A stretch of DNA of 64,000 nt from positions 6,578,087 to 6,642,086 of the forward strand of contig NW_024720711.1 in NCBI RefSeq assembly GCF_018991925.1, written 5' to 3'. The DNA is from Homarus americanus (taxonomy: Eukaryota > Arthropoda > Malacostraca > Decapoda > Nephropidae). The translations under genes and the position numbers were made by a program. Positions 33,298 through 44,792 of the stretch are shown in pieces; the first letter of the stretch is position 1, and every line of letters begins with the position of its first letter. Below the pieces are notes generated by a model. The model saw only the letters and a list, made by a program, of their open reading frames with translations. It ran no database searches and was not told where the DNA came from.

Positions 33298-35500
33298 CTG
33301 TTACTACTTTGCTGTCACTCGTAATCGAGTAAGACGATCATCCAGCAGATACAATGATATTAGTTATCAGGGATGTCACCATTGTTGGTGAGCTCTGAGG
33401 TGACTCGAGAATCCGATATGGTACTGGCAGCAAACTCGGAGGATGGAAAGTAGACTAGTTGGTGAAGTTTTTCAAGAGCCCTGAGGTACCTCCTGTATGT
33501 GACCCATGTCTCGCTGCCATATAACAGAGGTTGGTAGGACCACTGGTCGGAATATATGCAACTTTGTAGATAATTTCGGCTCTTAAACCTGAAGACATGG
33601 GCATGCACATCTGATTCGATGTAAAATCTCTTCTTCGATATCAAAGGTTGTGGATAGGTGAGGGCCCAAATACTGAAAGTGGGTAACATTAGAGAGGATA
33701 GTTCCCTTAAGCTGGATAGATGATGAAGATGTGGCTGGACCAGGAGCAGGAGACACTGCTGTTCATGCAATCTTGGAGTTGCCTCACAGTGGCAATGAAT
33801 TTCGGTGGCAGCCAAAATAATTGAAGGTTTCCCTGTTGACAGAGTCGAAGGGGTCCGTTAGGTCGATGACCACCATGTACAGGTCATGATGCTGTTCTCT
33901 GCACTTTTCTTGTATCTGGCGGGCAGCAAATATCATATCAGTGGTGCCACGTGATGGTCTAAGGCCCCATTGAGTTTCTGGGAAAAACTTTACCTCCTTA
34001 GGAAGAAATCTGTTTAAGAGGACACAGGCGATAATGTTCCCAGCTACGGTCAGCAGCGACATCCCTCCGTAATTGCAATAGTCTGACCGGTCTCCTTTGT
34101 TCTTATAAATATTGACAATGGAGGCAGCTTTAAGAGATTGGGCGATTTCCTCCAGTTTCCATATATTCTCCAGGAGAGACTGGAGATGGCTGGTAAGCAT
34201 AGATCAGTTGGGATTCCATCAGGCTCTGAGGTTTTGTTGTTTTTCATCTGTTTGATGGCAGTAGCTACCTCATCCAATGTTGGAGGATAGCTGAGGTGGG
34301 TCAGCTCTGGATGCCGAGGGACCTGCTGGGTAGTATGGTGTTTTGATTGAGCAGCAAATAGTAGTGCTCCTGCCAGTACTAAGGGATGCCTTCTTCGTCT
34401 TTAATTAAAGAGATACCGTCGGATGAGCAGAGAGGGACTGTACCATGAATGATTGGCCCATAAAAAGTTTTCATGGAATTGAAAATTCTCGCATCTTCTG
34501 TTTATCTGCAAGTTTTTGCATTTGACATGCCTTATTTTTCAACCATGTGTTCTTTAGATTACAAAGTTCGCGCTGGGTCGCCGCTTTCTTCTTGTGGAAG
34601 CAATCAGCTTTGAACGAGACTGAGGGTTGTTCTACCAGTCAATTAAAGCAGTACGTTTATCATCGACAAGTACATTGATTTCTCGGTTATTTTTATCAAA
34701 CTAGGCCTGGTGTATTTTTTTCGTCCTGGTCGCTTGTCTCTCTGCAGGTTTTTTGTCATGACAGTGTCGGCAATACCCCATTCGGCACTGGGATGTTCGA
34801 GCTGCTCTCTGAAAGCATGTGGTACCGCTGGATCCTACAGACGCTTAGTGTTAAAACCTCTTCTGGAAACTTGTTGCCTTCGCCATTTTGGGGCAATGTG
34901 AAATGAGAATTTTACTCTGATGAGCCGATGATCAGTGTCACAGTGGCCCCAGCCACGAATGACTCGGGTGATGAGGACATTTCGACGATCTCTTTCTCTA
35001 ACAATTATGTAGTCAGTGAGATGCCAGTGTTTGGATTGTGGGTGTTGCCACGATCCCTTGAACTTGTCAGCCTGCCTAAACAAGGGTTGGTGATAGTTAA
35101 GTTGTGTGCGCATACTTGCTGAGGAGGAGTAGGCCATTGAGATTGCACTTGCCTAGTCCATCTCTCCCTTTGATTCACTGCCATATTTCAGCATCTCTAT
35201 CAACTCTGGCACAACCTTATCTTCTTTGGAGATAGAGGCTAGCACTCTGTCAAGGTCAGCATAAAAGGCCTCCTTGATGCCATCCTCTGCATCTAGTGTT
35301 GGAGAATATGCACTGATGAAAAAGGTATGAAGTGAGTGATTCAGTGGGACATGGAGAGTCATGAGGCACTCGTTGATCCCAAAAGGCATTTCAGTTAGCC
35401 TATGTAGGATGAATTGGCGGATTGCAAAGTCAACTCCATAAACACTGTTTCTCAACTCAGCAGGCTTCATCTTGCAGAAGAAGGTATAGACAGACTTTCG
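33298..35500 (-). mobile_element. LINE family L-A copy inside the tRNA duplicon (internally deleted)
   Basis: Minus-strand L-A with 3' hairpin at 33317-33330. RT pieces are at 33360-34277 (GTTDMIFAARQIQEKCREQ, YMVVIDLTDPFDSVNRETF, with the catalytic block altered to DLTDPFD). Endonuclease pieces are at 34835-35470 (SKHWHLTDYIIVRERDRRNV, DTDHRLIRVKFSFH, GVDFAIRQFILHRLTEMPFG). Part of the RT core and the C-terminal region between the zinc-finger end and about 33410 is deleted. It occupies the position that the CT tract holds in array units, with matching flanks at 37653-40545. Confidence 0.87.
35153..35470 (-). pseudogene. L-A endonuclease N-terminal segment
   Basis: 105-codon frame with GVDFAIRQFILHRLTEMPFG, NECLMTLHVPLNHSLHTFFI, SAYSPTLDAEDGIKEAFYAD and KEDKVV. 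The GDFN box that should follow is lost to a deletion (VVPELIEML). A near-identical deletion is in the 40.2 kb copy, showing that both derive from one damaged ancestor. Confidence 0.65.
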
Positions 35501-35596
35501 TTCTGTGAGTCCCGGCTCCCAGACGGAAGACAGTCACACATCACAACTCCAGCTTCACATTATCTCCCACATCCTTCATCATCATCTCCTACAGGT

Positions 35597-35830
35597 CAAG
35601 TCCACATCTCGGGTCTTAAGTGTTTACACGTTAACATGAAAATTCCAGGTATCAAGTTATCAAAGATCTGTTCCTTAATGTTTCTCTATGAACTGGTGAG
35701 AGAGGTTGTTGTGATACAGTCTTATCGTCAATGTGGCGCCATTAGGGTCTTTATATTGGGGCTGCGAGGTAACATGAGCTGTATAGAAGTTTTCTCACGT
35801 TTACTACAAGATAATTTTAAATTAGAATAA
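35597..35830 (+). other. Exon-like module, 77-codon open frame
   Basis: Follows ATCATCTCCTACAG, a plausible 3' splice acceptor. The frame reads QVHISGLKCLHVNMKIPGIK, LSKICSLMFLYELVREVVVI, QSYRQCGAIRVFILGLRGNM and SCIEVFSRLLQDNFKLE, then stop. Eleven further copies lie at 40.6-50.0 kb. I recognise no protein family. Several copies are broken, so coding function is doubtful here. Confidence 0.4.
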
Positions 35831-36016
35831 CTCTGTTAATGTGGATATCCAAATATAGAGGATCATTAGTATGTGCAGGTGGAGGAGGCTCACCTGTGTG
35901 GGCCTTGTCAGGCGGTGATCATGTAAACAGGAACAAACAATAATTCTGAGGCTGTCCAGAATCTGACAAGGAATAAAGAAAGAAGTTACCCCGACGAAGA
36001 TATGGGGACTCCACTT

Positions 36017-36090
36017 TGGCCCGTAAGGGGATCGAACCCTCGACATCCGCGTTATTAGCACGGCGCTCTAACCAACTGAGCTAACGGGCC
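36017..36090 (-). tRNA. tRNA-Ile-AAT: tRNA-Ile (anticodon AAT)
   Basis: Intact cloverleaf with consensus A and B boxes. The upstream flank has TATATAAA about 38 bp from the 5' end. The downstream trailer reads CTTCTTTCTTTATTCC with no T4 run, unlike the 32961 copy. Confidence 0.93.
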
Positions 36091-36379
36091 ACGAGTGTCT
36101 CTGACTGTGTGAATAAAATACATATTCTATATAAACACCATTACACCTGTGTGACTATAAACAGCGAAGTTATTCCTTTTTTTTATTCTTTCCTAATTAT
36201 ATTTTCGTACACATAACATTGAACATTTTTTGTTCAAAATTTGAAGTTAGCTTAAGGCTGACACCCGGAGGTGAAGATTAATACACTGAAATATTCATAC
36301 GCGGTTTTTTAACTTATTTTAAGGATATGTATAGTACGTAATGATAATAATTACTCTTAATAATTACCGTCCTACCTTT

Positions 36380-36640
36380 CAACTCTCCCTCCCACCCCTG
36401 ATACCTCCCTCCTTCCCTATCATACATCCTTCCTCCCTCTCACATACTTTCTCCCTACCTTCCCTCTTTTACAGTTTTTCTCTTTTTCACTCCTTTCTTA
36501 CCTCTTACACATTCTCTACCTTCCCACTTATACCCTCCTCCTCATTCACTTACTCCGTCCTTCCTTCTATCCTTTCCTCTCTCTCTCTCCTTTCCTCCCT
36601 CCTTCCCTCCCAGCAGAGAGACACATCCCTCCTCCAGCGT
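36380..36640. repeat. Pyrimidine-rich tract (array A-unit type)
   Basis: Same CTCCCTCCCACCCCTGATAC... CCTCCTCATTCACTTACTCC order as the CT tracts in the 41-49 kb A units. Confidence 0.8.
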
Positions 36641-36679
36641 CACATAATCCCCCACATCCTTCACCATCTTCTCCTACAG

Positions 36680-36710
36680 GTCAGGTGAACGTCTCGTGTC
36701 CTAAGTGTTT
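36680..36710 (+). other. Truncated exon-like module
   Basis: Starts as CTACAGGTCAGGTGAACGTC and stops after CTAAGTGTTTACAC, where it is fused to a degenerate tRNA. The rest of the module is deleted. Confidence 0.7.
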
Positions 36711-36714
36711 ACAC

Positions 36715-36788
36715 CCACAAAGAAAGGGATCGAAGCCTCGACATCCGCATTATTAGCACGGCGCTCTAGCCAACTGAGCTCACGGGCC
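36715..36788 (-). pseudogene. Degenerate tRNA-Ile(AAT), 3' acceptor strand lost
   Basis: The body matches tRNA-Ile through anticodon loop and T loop. The 3' acceptor side is replaced by CCACAAAGAAAGG from the truncated neighbouring module, and the A box has GTGAGC for GTTAGC. It cannot form the acceptor stem. Confidence 0.85.
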
Positions 36789-36794
36789 AAAGTA

Positions 36795-37300
36795 ATCTTA
36801 GTATGTTGTGGTTATTTATATATGGGCGCCAGCTAGGGGTGTAGCGCATCAGCTTTAAGCCTATGCTAACGTTTGCTTTCGATATCTGTCAGATGCAAAG
36901 AACTTAATACTGTTCATTTTCTATTTGTAAACATGAATTCTTATACTATACAGGGTGGTCCAGGAGTCGAATGTACGAAGAAATTCGCAGGAGAAAATGT
37001 CAAACTTATTCTTACCTTAACCTAATCTAACCGCAATAAATTTTGCAAGTGACGGAACCTCGTGTCGTCGTGTGTCCTAAAATACAAGAAAGCTTAGGAA
37101 CCCTGTAAGGAAATTTCCTTTATTCTCACCTCATAACACCAGAAGCATTATATGGCTTGAGTCACCTAAAATAGATAAGTCTATCAGAGGGGAGGAAACG
37201 TTCATTATTTATTTCTTACAACAGTATACGGACGACATCAGTAAGGTGAGGGAGATTTTTCTTCTCCGTTAACTCTCGGTACCTTATCAATTGAATTGAA
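36795..37300. repeat. Duplicated flank segment (copy 2)
   Basis: Counterpart of 31830-32560 (see shared strings there). It ends at 'TTAACTCTCGGTACCTTATCAA', after which a different 60-bp piece joins it to a tRNA fragment. Confidence 0.8.
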
Positions 37301-37361
37301 TTGAAACCGTTTATTTAGCCAGAAAAACACAGAGTGGATAATAATAACAATATTAACATGG

Positions 37362-37376
37362 CTGAGCTAACGGGCC
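37362..37376 (-). pseudogene. 5' fragment of tRNA-Ile
   Basis: Only CTGAGCTAACGGGCC remains (acceptor 5' strand and start of the A box), followed by the usual upstream flank with TCTATATAAACACCATGCAG. The rest of the tRNA is replaced by unrelated sequence (AACAATATTAACATGG). Confidence 0.8.
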
Positions 37377-37652
37377 ACGAGTTGCATTAACTTTGGGATC
37401 AAAATAAATATTCTATATAAACACCATGCAGCTCTTGTGACAATGAAGAGTGAAGCTTATCCTTTTTTCCTAGTGATATTTTTGTACGTATAATATTGAC
37501 CTTGTTTTCGTTCAAAATTTTAATTCAGTTTAACGCTGTCACCCGGAAGTGAACATTAATACTCTGAAATATTCAAACGGGGTTCGTTGACTTATTCTAG
37601 GGATAAATATAGTCCGTAATGCTAATAATTACACAATATCTCTCTCACAGTG

Positions 37653-40545
37653 TTACTACTTTGCTGTCACTCGTAATCGAGTATGACGATCATACAATGA
37701 TATGAGTTATCAAGGATGTCACCATCATTGGTGACCTCTGAGGTGACTCGAGAGGCCGATACAGTACTGGTAGGGTCGTCTACAGATGTTGCACGTGTGG
37801 AGGACTACATCTAATGCGGGAGGGGCGACGGAACCGTCTTTTCGGTGGTGGCGCTTGTCTGCCTCGGTATACAGTCTGTCTAGCTCGAAAGTATTGACAC
37901 CTTCTCGTGTGGTGCTCCTTCAAGTGTTACCGTGTGGAGTGGTCGTCTCCCAAGTGAGGAGGGTAGATTTGGCACATTTTCAGGTTTGTCTTTATATCTT
38001 TTCAGTTGCCCAACAACGTTACGTTTACTATTTGTTTGGTGATTGAAAAGTAACTGCATTGGCAGTCTACTATCGTCCATGTGGGTAAGATGACCAGTCC
38101 AGCATAGTTGTTCATGGATTCTCTTACAGTTGGTTTCAGCGGGAATACTGGCATTTGTTCTCTTGTCTCCCCAGCGAACTCGGAGGATGGAACGTAGACT
38201 GCGTTGGTGAAGTTTTTCAAGTGCCTTGAGATGCCTCCTGCATGTGGGCCATGTGTCGCTGTCATAGAGCAGAGGTTGGTAGGACCATTGCTCGGAATAC
38301 GTGCAACTTTGTAGATAATTTCAGCTCTTACAGCTGAAGACAAAGGTACGGAGTCTGCCAGAGGCTTGAGATGCACATTTGATTCGATGTTTAATCTTTT
38401 CTTCGATGTCAAAGGTGGTGGCTAGGTGAGGGCCCAGATACTGAAAGTGGGTAACATTAGAGAGGATAGTTCCCTGAAGCTGGATAGATGATAAAGATGT
38501 GGCTGGACCAAAGGGCAGGCTGAAAGAGAATCCGAATCATACGTACATTCACCTCAAAGCCGAAGTGTGCATACACATCTGTGTAGGTGTTCAGGATCTC
38601 CTGCAGGTCGCGTTCAGTATAAGCTGCCAACACCTTTGTTTGTGTCTGAAGTTGTCTTTTGTTGAAAAGATCCTTCATCAGGCACTGGATGTCCACCCCT
38701 CTGGCTAAATTGGTACAGGCACAAGCAAGGAAGGCAGCCAAAAATGTGGAAAACAGAGTTGGTGCCACTACACATCCTTGTTTTATCCCCATTTGGATGG
38801 CAAAGAACTCAGACTGGGTGCCAGTGTACAGGACACTGCTGTTCATGCAATCGTGGAGTTGCCTCACAGTGGCAATTAATTTCGGTGGCAGCGAAAATGA
38901 TTGAGGGATTCCCTGTTAACAGAGTCGAAGGGTTTTGTTAGGTCGATGAACGCCATGTACAGGTCACGACGCTGTTCTCTGCACTTTTCCTGTATCTGGC
39001 GGGCAGCACACTGAGATTCTAAGAGGAAGTTTTCCGCCTCAGGAAGAAGTCTGTTTAGGAGGACTCGGGCGATAATCTTGCCAGCGACGGACAGCAGCGA
39101 GATCCCGCGGTAGTTTCCACAGTCTGACCGGTCTCCCTTGCTCTTTAAGAGCTTGGGGAATTTCCTCCTTTCCCATATATTCTCCAGGAGAGAGTGGAGA
39201 CGGCTGGTAAGGAAAAATCCTCCTTATACACCTCAGTTGGGATTCCATCAGGCTCTGAGGCTTTGCTTTTTTCATCTCTTTGATGGCAGTAGCTACAACA
39301 TCCAGGGATGGAGGATAGCTGAGGTGGGTCAGCTCAGGATGCCAAGGGACCTGCTGGGTAGTATGGATATCCACATTGGTGTTGTGGTTGAGCAGCAAAT
39401 AGTAGTGCTCTTTCCAGCACTGAAGGATGCCTTCTTTTTCTTTAATGAAGGACATACCTTCGGATGAGCGGAGGGGGACTGCACCATGAGTGATTGGGCC
39501 TTAAAATGTTTTAGTGGAATTGAAAAATTCGCGCATCTTGTGTTTAACTGCAAATTTGGCATTTGACATGCTTTAATTTTCAACTATTTGTTCTTTAGAT
39601 TACAAAGTTCGCGCTGGACCGCAGCTTTCTTCTTGCGGAAGGTATCACCTTTGATCGGAGACTGACGGTCTTCCTGCCAGTCAATTAAAGCAGTACGTTT
39701 ATCATCGACAAAGACATTGATTTCTCGGTCATTTTTATCAAACTAGTCCTCGTGTATTTTTTTCGTCCTGGTCGGTGTCTCTCTGCAGGTTGTTGTCATG
39801 ACAGTGTCGGCAATACCCAAATCGGCACTGGGATGTTCGAGCTACTCTCTGAAAGCATGTGGTACCGCTGGATTCTACAGACACTTTAGTGCTAAAACCT
39901 CTTCTGGAAACTTGTTGCCTTCACCATTTTGGGGTGATGTGAAATGAGATTTTTGCTCTGATGAGCCGATGATCAGTGTCACAGTGGCCCCAGCCACGAA
40001 TGACTCGGATGATGAGGACACTTCGACGTTCTCTTTCTCTGACAATTATGTAGTCAGTGAGATGCCAGTATTTGGATCGTGGGTGTTGCCACGATCCCTT
40101 GAACTTGTCAGCCTGCCAAAACAAGGGTTGGTGATAGTTAAGTTGTGTGCAGCACACTTGCTCAGGTGGATTAGGCCATTGGTATTGCACTTGCCTCGTC
40201 CATTTCTCCCTTTGATTCACTGCCATATTTCAGCATCTCTGTCAACTCTGGCACAACCTTATCTTCTTTGGGGATAGAGGCTAGCACTCTGTCAAGTGCA
40301 GCGTAAAAGGCCTCCTTGATGCCATCCACTGCATCAAGTGTTGGGACGTACACACTAATAAAGAAGGCATGACGCGAGTGATTCAGTGGGACATGGAACG
40401 TCATGAAGCACTCGTTGATCCCAAACGGCATTTCAGTTAGCCTATGTACAGTAGGATGCATTGGCAGATTTGCAAAGTCAACTCCATAAACACTGTTTCT
40501 CAACGCAGCAGGCTTTATCTTCCAGAAGGAGGTATAGCCAGACTT
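37653..40545 (-). mobile_element. LINE family L-A copy inside the tRNA duplicon (longer)
   Basis: Minus strand, from the right: endonuclease (VYGVDFANLPM, SVYVPTLDAVDGIKEAFYAA, SKYWHLTDYIIVRERERRSV, CDTDHRLIRAKISFH), a linker, RT N-terminus (AIKEMKKAKPQSLMESQ near 39270) and RT middle (MRQLHDCMNSSVLYTGTQSE, MGIKQGCVVAPTLFSTFLAA). The YADD box is missing (sequence jumps from KVLAAYTERDL). Then LEVNVR-like, LKPLADSVPLSSAVRAEI, the C-terminal part and the 3' hairpin (37669-37682). Both flanks correspond to those of the copy at 33.3-35.5 kb. Confidence 0.88.
38457..38867 (-). pseudogene. L-A RT fragment lacking the YxDD box
   Basis: 136-codon frame: RQLHDCMNSSVLYTGTQSEF, GIKQGCVVAPTLF, LARGVDIQCLMKDLFNKRQL, then KVLAAYTERDLQEILNTYTD. 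The segment that would carry YADD between KV and the T-E-R-D-L-Q motif is deleted, so it is catalytically dead. Confidence 0.65.
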
Positions 40546-40646
40546 TCGTTCTGTGAGTCCCGGCTACCAGACGGAAGACACAATCACACATCACAACTCC
40601 AGCTTCATATTATCTCCCACATCCTTCACCATCATCTCCTACAAGT

Positions 40647-40862
40647 CAAGTCCACATCTCGGGTCTTAAGTGTTTACACGTTAACATGAAAATTCCAGGT
40701 TTCGAGTTATCAAAGATCTGTTCCTTAATGTTTCTCAATGAACTGGCGAGAGAGGTTGTTGTAATACAATCTTAGCGTAAATGTGACACCATTAGGGCCA
40801 TTATATTGGGGCTGCGAGGTAACATGAGCTGAATCGAAGTTTTCTCACTGTAACAAAAATAA
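40647..40862 (+). pseudogene. Exon-like module with premature stop
   Basis: Same module as 35597, with the acceptor changed to CTACAAG. TAG at 40773-40775 interrupts after EVVVIQS, and a second stop (MS*IE) follows, after which homology changes to the A-type ending TCTCACTGTAACAAAAATAAA. Not a functional coding exon. Confidence 0.6.
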
Positions 40863-41042
40863 ATCTGATGATGTGCATATCCCAATATAGAGGATCATTA
40901 GTACAGATGGAGGAGGCTCACCTGTTTGGCTAGTGTCAGGCGGTGATCATGTAAACAGGAACAAACAATAATTCAGAGGCTGTCCAGAGTCTGACAAGGT
41001 ATAAAGAAAAAAGTTACCCCTGCGAAGGAGGGAACTCGACTT

Positions 41043-41116
41043 TGGCCCGTAAGGGGATCGAACCCTCGACATCCGCGTTATTAGCACGGCGCTCTAACCA
41101 ACTGAGCTAACGGGCC
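41043..41116 (-). tRNA. tRNA-Ile-AAT: tRNA-Ile (anticodon AAT), array copy 1
   Basis: Intact, consensus A and B boxes. TATATAAA lies 38 bp upstream (41154-41161), with a second TATTATAT-like match at about -23 to -30. It is the only array copy with a T6 run downstream (A6 at 41007-41012 on the + strand, about 31 bp from the 3' end). Confidence 0.95.
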
Positions 41117-41348
41117 ACGAGTGTCACTAACTTTGAGAATATAATACATATTCTATATAAACACCATTACACCTGTGTGACTATAAACAGCGAAGCTATC
41201 TCTTTTTTTTATTCTTTCCCAATTATATTTTCGTACACATAACATTGAACTTTTTTTCCTCAAAATTTGAAGTTAGCTTAAGGCTGACACCCGGAAGTGA
41301 AGATTAATACACTGAAATATTCATGAGGGGTGTGTTGACTTAATTTAA

Positions 41349-41469
<121 letters not shown>

Positions 41470-41509
41470 TAATGATAATAATCACTCTTAATAATTATCG
41501 TCCTACCTT

Positions 41510-41760
41510 CCAACTCTCCCTCACACCCCTGATACCTCCCTCGCCCCCCCCCCACCTCTTACATCCTTCCTCCCTTTCACAGACATTCTGCTTCCCTTCC
41601 TTCTCTTACATCCTCTCTCTTTTTCACTCCTTTCTTACCTCTTATGCATCCTCTACCTTCCCACTTATATCCTCCTCCTGATTCACTTACTCCCTCCTAC
41701 CTTCTATCCATCCCTCCCTCTCTCTCCTTTCCTCTCTACCTCCCTCCCTCCCTCCCAGCA
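41510..41760. repeat. CT-rich tract of A unit
   Basis: CCTCCCTCGCCCCCCCCCC, then CTTCC/CTCTC words to CCTCCCTCCCTCCCAGCAGG. Repeated at 43370-43620, 45165-45410, 46965-47200 and 48760-48990. Forward Pro/Ser/Leu frames are artefacts. Confidence 0.9.
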
Positions 41761-41823
41761 GGGAAACACTTCCCTCCTCCAGCATCACATAATCCCCCAC
41801 ATCCTTCACCATCATCTACAGGT

Positions 41824-42009
41824 CAGGTGAACGTCTTGGGTCCTAATAGCTTACACGTTAATATGAAAATTCCAGGTATCGAGTTATCAAAGATCTGTTC
41901 CTTAATGTTTCTTTATGAACTAGTGAGAGGGGTTGTTGTGATACAGTCTTATCGTAAATGTGACGCCATTAGGGCCATTATATTGGTGCTGCGAGGAAAC
42001 ATGAAATGA
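41824..42009 (+). other. Exon-like module, short form (62 codons)
   Basis: After ACCATCATCTACAG, reads QVNVLGPNSLHVNMKIPGIE, LSKICSLMFLYELVRGVVVI, QSYRKCDAIRAIILVLRGNM, K, stop. The A-type ending (ATGAAATGA) terminates 15 codons earlier than the B-type. Confidence 0.35.
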
Positions 42010-42218
42010 ATAGAAGTTTTCTCACTGTAACACAAATAAATCTGATGATGTGTATATCCCAATATAGAGGATCATTAGTACAGGTGGAGGAGGCTCACCT
42101 GTTTGGCTAGTGTCAGGCGGTGATCATGTAAACAGGAACAAACAATAATTCAGAGGCTGTCCAGAGTCTGACAAAGTATAAAGAAGAAGTTACCCCTGCG
42201 AAGGAGGGAACTCGACTT

Positions 42219-42292
42219 TGGCCCGTAAGGGGATCGAACCCTCGACATCCGCGTTATTAGCACGGCGCTCTAACCATCTGAGCTAACGGGCC
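42219..42292 (-). tRNA. tRNA-Ile-AAT: tRNA-Ile (anticodon AAT), array copy 2
   Basis: One substitution in the D loop/A box (TAGCTCAGATGG for TAGCTCAGTTGG) departs from the A-box pyrimidine, otherwise intact. Trailer CTTCTTCTTTATAC without a T4 run. The same substitution is in the copy at 44077. Confidence 0.88.
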
Positions 42293-42517
42293 ACGAGTGT
42301 CACTAAATTTGGGAATAAAATACATATTCTATATAAACACCATTACACCTGTGTGACTATAAACAACGAAGCTATTCCTTTTTTTTATTCTTTCCCAATT
42401 ATATTTTCGTACACATAACATTGAACTTTTTTTGCTCAAAATTTGAAGTTAGCTGAACGCTAACACCCGTAAGTGTGAATTATTACACATCCTTCACCAT
42501 CATCTCCTACAGGTTAG

Positions 42518-42749
42518 GTGAACGTCTCGGGTCTTAAGTGTTTACACGTTAACATGAAAATTCCAGGTTTCGAATTATCAAAGATATGTGCCTTAATGTT
42601 TCTCTATGAACTGGCGAAAGAGGTTGTTGTAATACAATCTTATCGTAAATGTGACGCCATTTAGGGCCATTATATTGGTGCTGCGAGGTAACATGAGCTG
42701 TATCGAAGTTTTCTCACGTTTACTAAAAGAAAATTTTAAATTAGAATAA
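42518..42749 (+). pseudogene. Exon-like module, B type, frameshifted
   Basis: An extra T (GCCATTTAGG) creates TAG at 42662-42664. A TAG also precedes the GTG at 42518, so only a start at ATG 42554 could be used, giving a truncated 36-codon product. Confidence 0.55.
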
Positions 42750-42935
42750 ATGTGATAATGTGGATATCCAAATACAGAAGATCATTATAGTCTGTGCAGG
42801 TGGAGGAGCCTCACCTGTGTAGCTAGTGTCAGGCGGTGATCATGTAAACAGGAACAAACAATAATTCAGAGGCTGTCCAGAGTCTGACAAGGTATAAAGA
42901 AAGAAGTTACCTCTGCGAAGGAGGGAACTCGACTT

Positions 42936-43009
42936 TGGCCCGTAAGGGGATCGAACCCTCGACATCCGCGTTATTAGCACGGCGCTCTAACCAACTGAGC
43001 TAACGGGCC
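42936..43009 (-). tRNA. tRNA-Ile-AAT: tRNA-Ile (anticodon AAT), array copy 3
   Basis: Intact consensus sequence with the TATATAAA flank. Trailer CTTCTTTCTTTATACC, no T4 run. Confidence 0.93.
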
Positions 43010-43241
43010 ACGAGTGTCACTAACTTTGGGAATATAATACATATTCTATATAAACACCATTACACCTGTGTGACTATAAACAGCGAAGCTATTTCTTTTT
43101 TTTATTCTTTCCCAATTATATTTTCGTACACATAACATTGAACTTTTTTTGCTCAAAATTTGAAGTTAGCTTAAGGCTGACACCCGGAAGTGAAGATTAA
43201 TACACTGAAATATTCATGAGGGGTGTGTTGACTTAATTTAA

Positions 43242-43243
<2 letters not shown>

Positions 43244-43331
<88 letters not shown>
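43244..43331. repeat. (AT)n microsatellite, about 44 units
   Basis: Equivalent to 41351-41467 in the next A unit, 29 bp shorter. Confidence 0.97.
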
Positions 43332-43334
<3 letters not shown>

Positions 43335-43681
43335 AATAATCACTCTTAATAATTATCGTCCTACCTTCCAACTCTCCCTCACACCCCTGATACCTCCCTC
43401 GCCCCCCCCCCACCTCTTACATCCTTCCTCCCTTTCACAGACATTCTGCTTCCCTTCCTTCTCTTACATCCTCTCTCTTTTTCACTCCTTTCTTACCTCT
43501 TATGCATCCTCTACCTTCCCACTTATATCCTCCTCCTGATTCACTTACTCCCTCCTACCTTCTATCCATCCCTCCCTCTCTCTCCTTTCCTCTCTACCTC
43601 CCTCCCTCCCTCCCAGCAGGGAAACACTTCCCTCCTCCAGCATCACATAATCCCCCACATCCTTCACCATCATCTACAGGT

Positions 43682-43867
43682 CAGGTGAACGTCTTGGGTC
43701 CTAATAGCTTACACGTTAATATGAAAATTCCAGGTATCGAGTTATCAAAGATCTGTTCCTTAATGTTTCTTTATGAACTAGTGAGAGGGGTTGTTGTGAT
43801 ACAGTCTTATCGTAAATGTGACGCCATTAGGGCCATTATATTGGTGCTGCGAGGAAACATGAAATGA
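43682..43867 (+). other. Exon-like module, short form
   Basis: Sequence-identical in translation to the module at 41824 and part of a near-identical 1858-bp duplication. Confidence 0.35.
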
Positions 43868-44076
43868 ATATAAGTTTTCTCACTGTAACACAAATAAATC
43901 TGATGATGTGTATATCCCAATATAGAGGATCATTAGTACAGGTGGAGGAGGCTCACCTGTTTGGCTAGTGTCAGGCGGTGATCATGTAAACAGGAACAAA
44001 CAATAATTCAGAGGCTGTCCAGAGTCTGACAAAGTATAAAGAAGAAGTTACCCCTGCGAAGGAGGGAACTCGACTT

Positions 44077-44150
44077 TGGCCCGTAAGGGGATCGAACCCT
44101 CGACATCCGCGTTATTAGCACGGCGCTCTAACCATCTGAGCTAACGGGCC
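44077..44150 (-). tRNA. tRNA-Ile-AAT: tRNA-Ile (anticodon AAT), array copy 4
   Basis: Carries the same A-box variant (CAGATGG) as copy 2, as expected from duplication of that unit. Confidence 0.88.
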
Positions 44151-44375
44151 ACGAGTGTCACTAAATTTGGGAATAAAATACATATTCTATATAAACACCA
44201 TTACACCTGTGTGACTATAAACAACGAAGCTATTCCTTTTTTTTATTCTTTCCCAATTATATTTTCGTACACATAACATTGAACTTTTTTTGCTCAAAAT
44301 TTGAAGTTAGCTGAACGCTAACACCCGTAAGTGTGAATTATTACACATCCTTCACCATCATCTCCTACAGGTTAG

Positions 44376-44606
44376 GTGAACGTCTCGGGTCTTAAGTGTT
44401 TACACGTTAACATGAAAATTCCAGGTTTCGAATTATCAAAGATATGTGCCTTAATGTTTCTCTATGAACTGGCGAAAGAGGTTGTTGTAATACAATCTTA
44501 TCGTAAATGTGACGCCTTTAGGGCCATTATATTGGTGCTGCAAGGTAACATGAGCTGTATCGAAGTTTTCTCACGTTTACTAAAAGAAAATTTTAAATTA
44601 GAATAA
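44376..44606 (+). other. Exon-like module, B type, full-length frame
   Basis: Reads VNVSGLKCLHVNMKIPGFEL, SKICALMFLYELAKEVVVIQ, SYRKCDAFRAIILVLQGNMS, CIEVFSRLLKENFKLE, stop. The preceding in-frame codon is TAG (GTTAGG after CTACAG), so either the acceptor is used in another phase or translation would start at the internal ATG 44412. Confidence 0.35.
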
Positions 44607-44792
44607 ATCTGATAATGTGGATATCCAAATACAGAAGATCATTATAGTCTGTGCAGGTGGAGGAGCCTCACCTGTGTAGCTAGTGTCAGGCGGTGATCAT
44701 GTAAACAGGAACAAACAATAATTCAGAGGCTGTCCAGAGTCTGACAAGGTATAAAGAAAGAAGTTACCTCTGCGAAGGAGGGAACTCGACTT

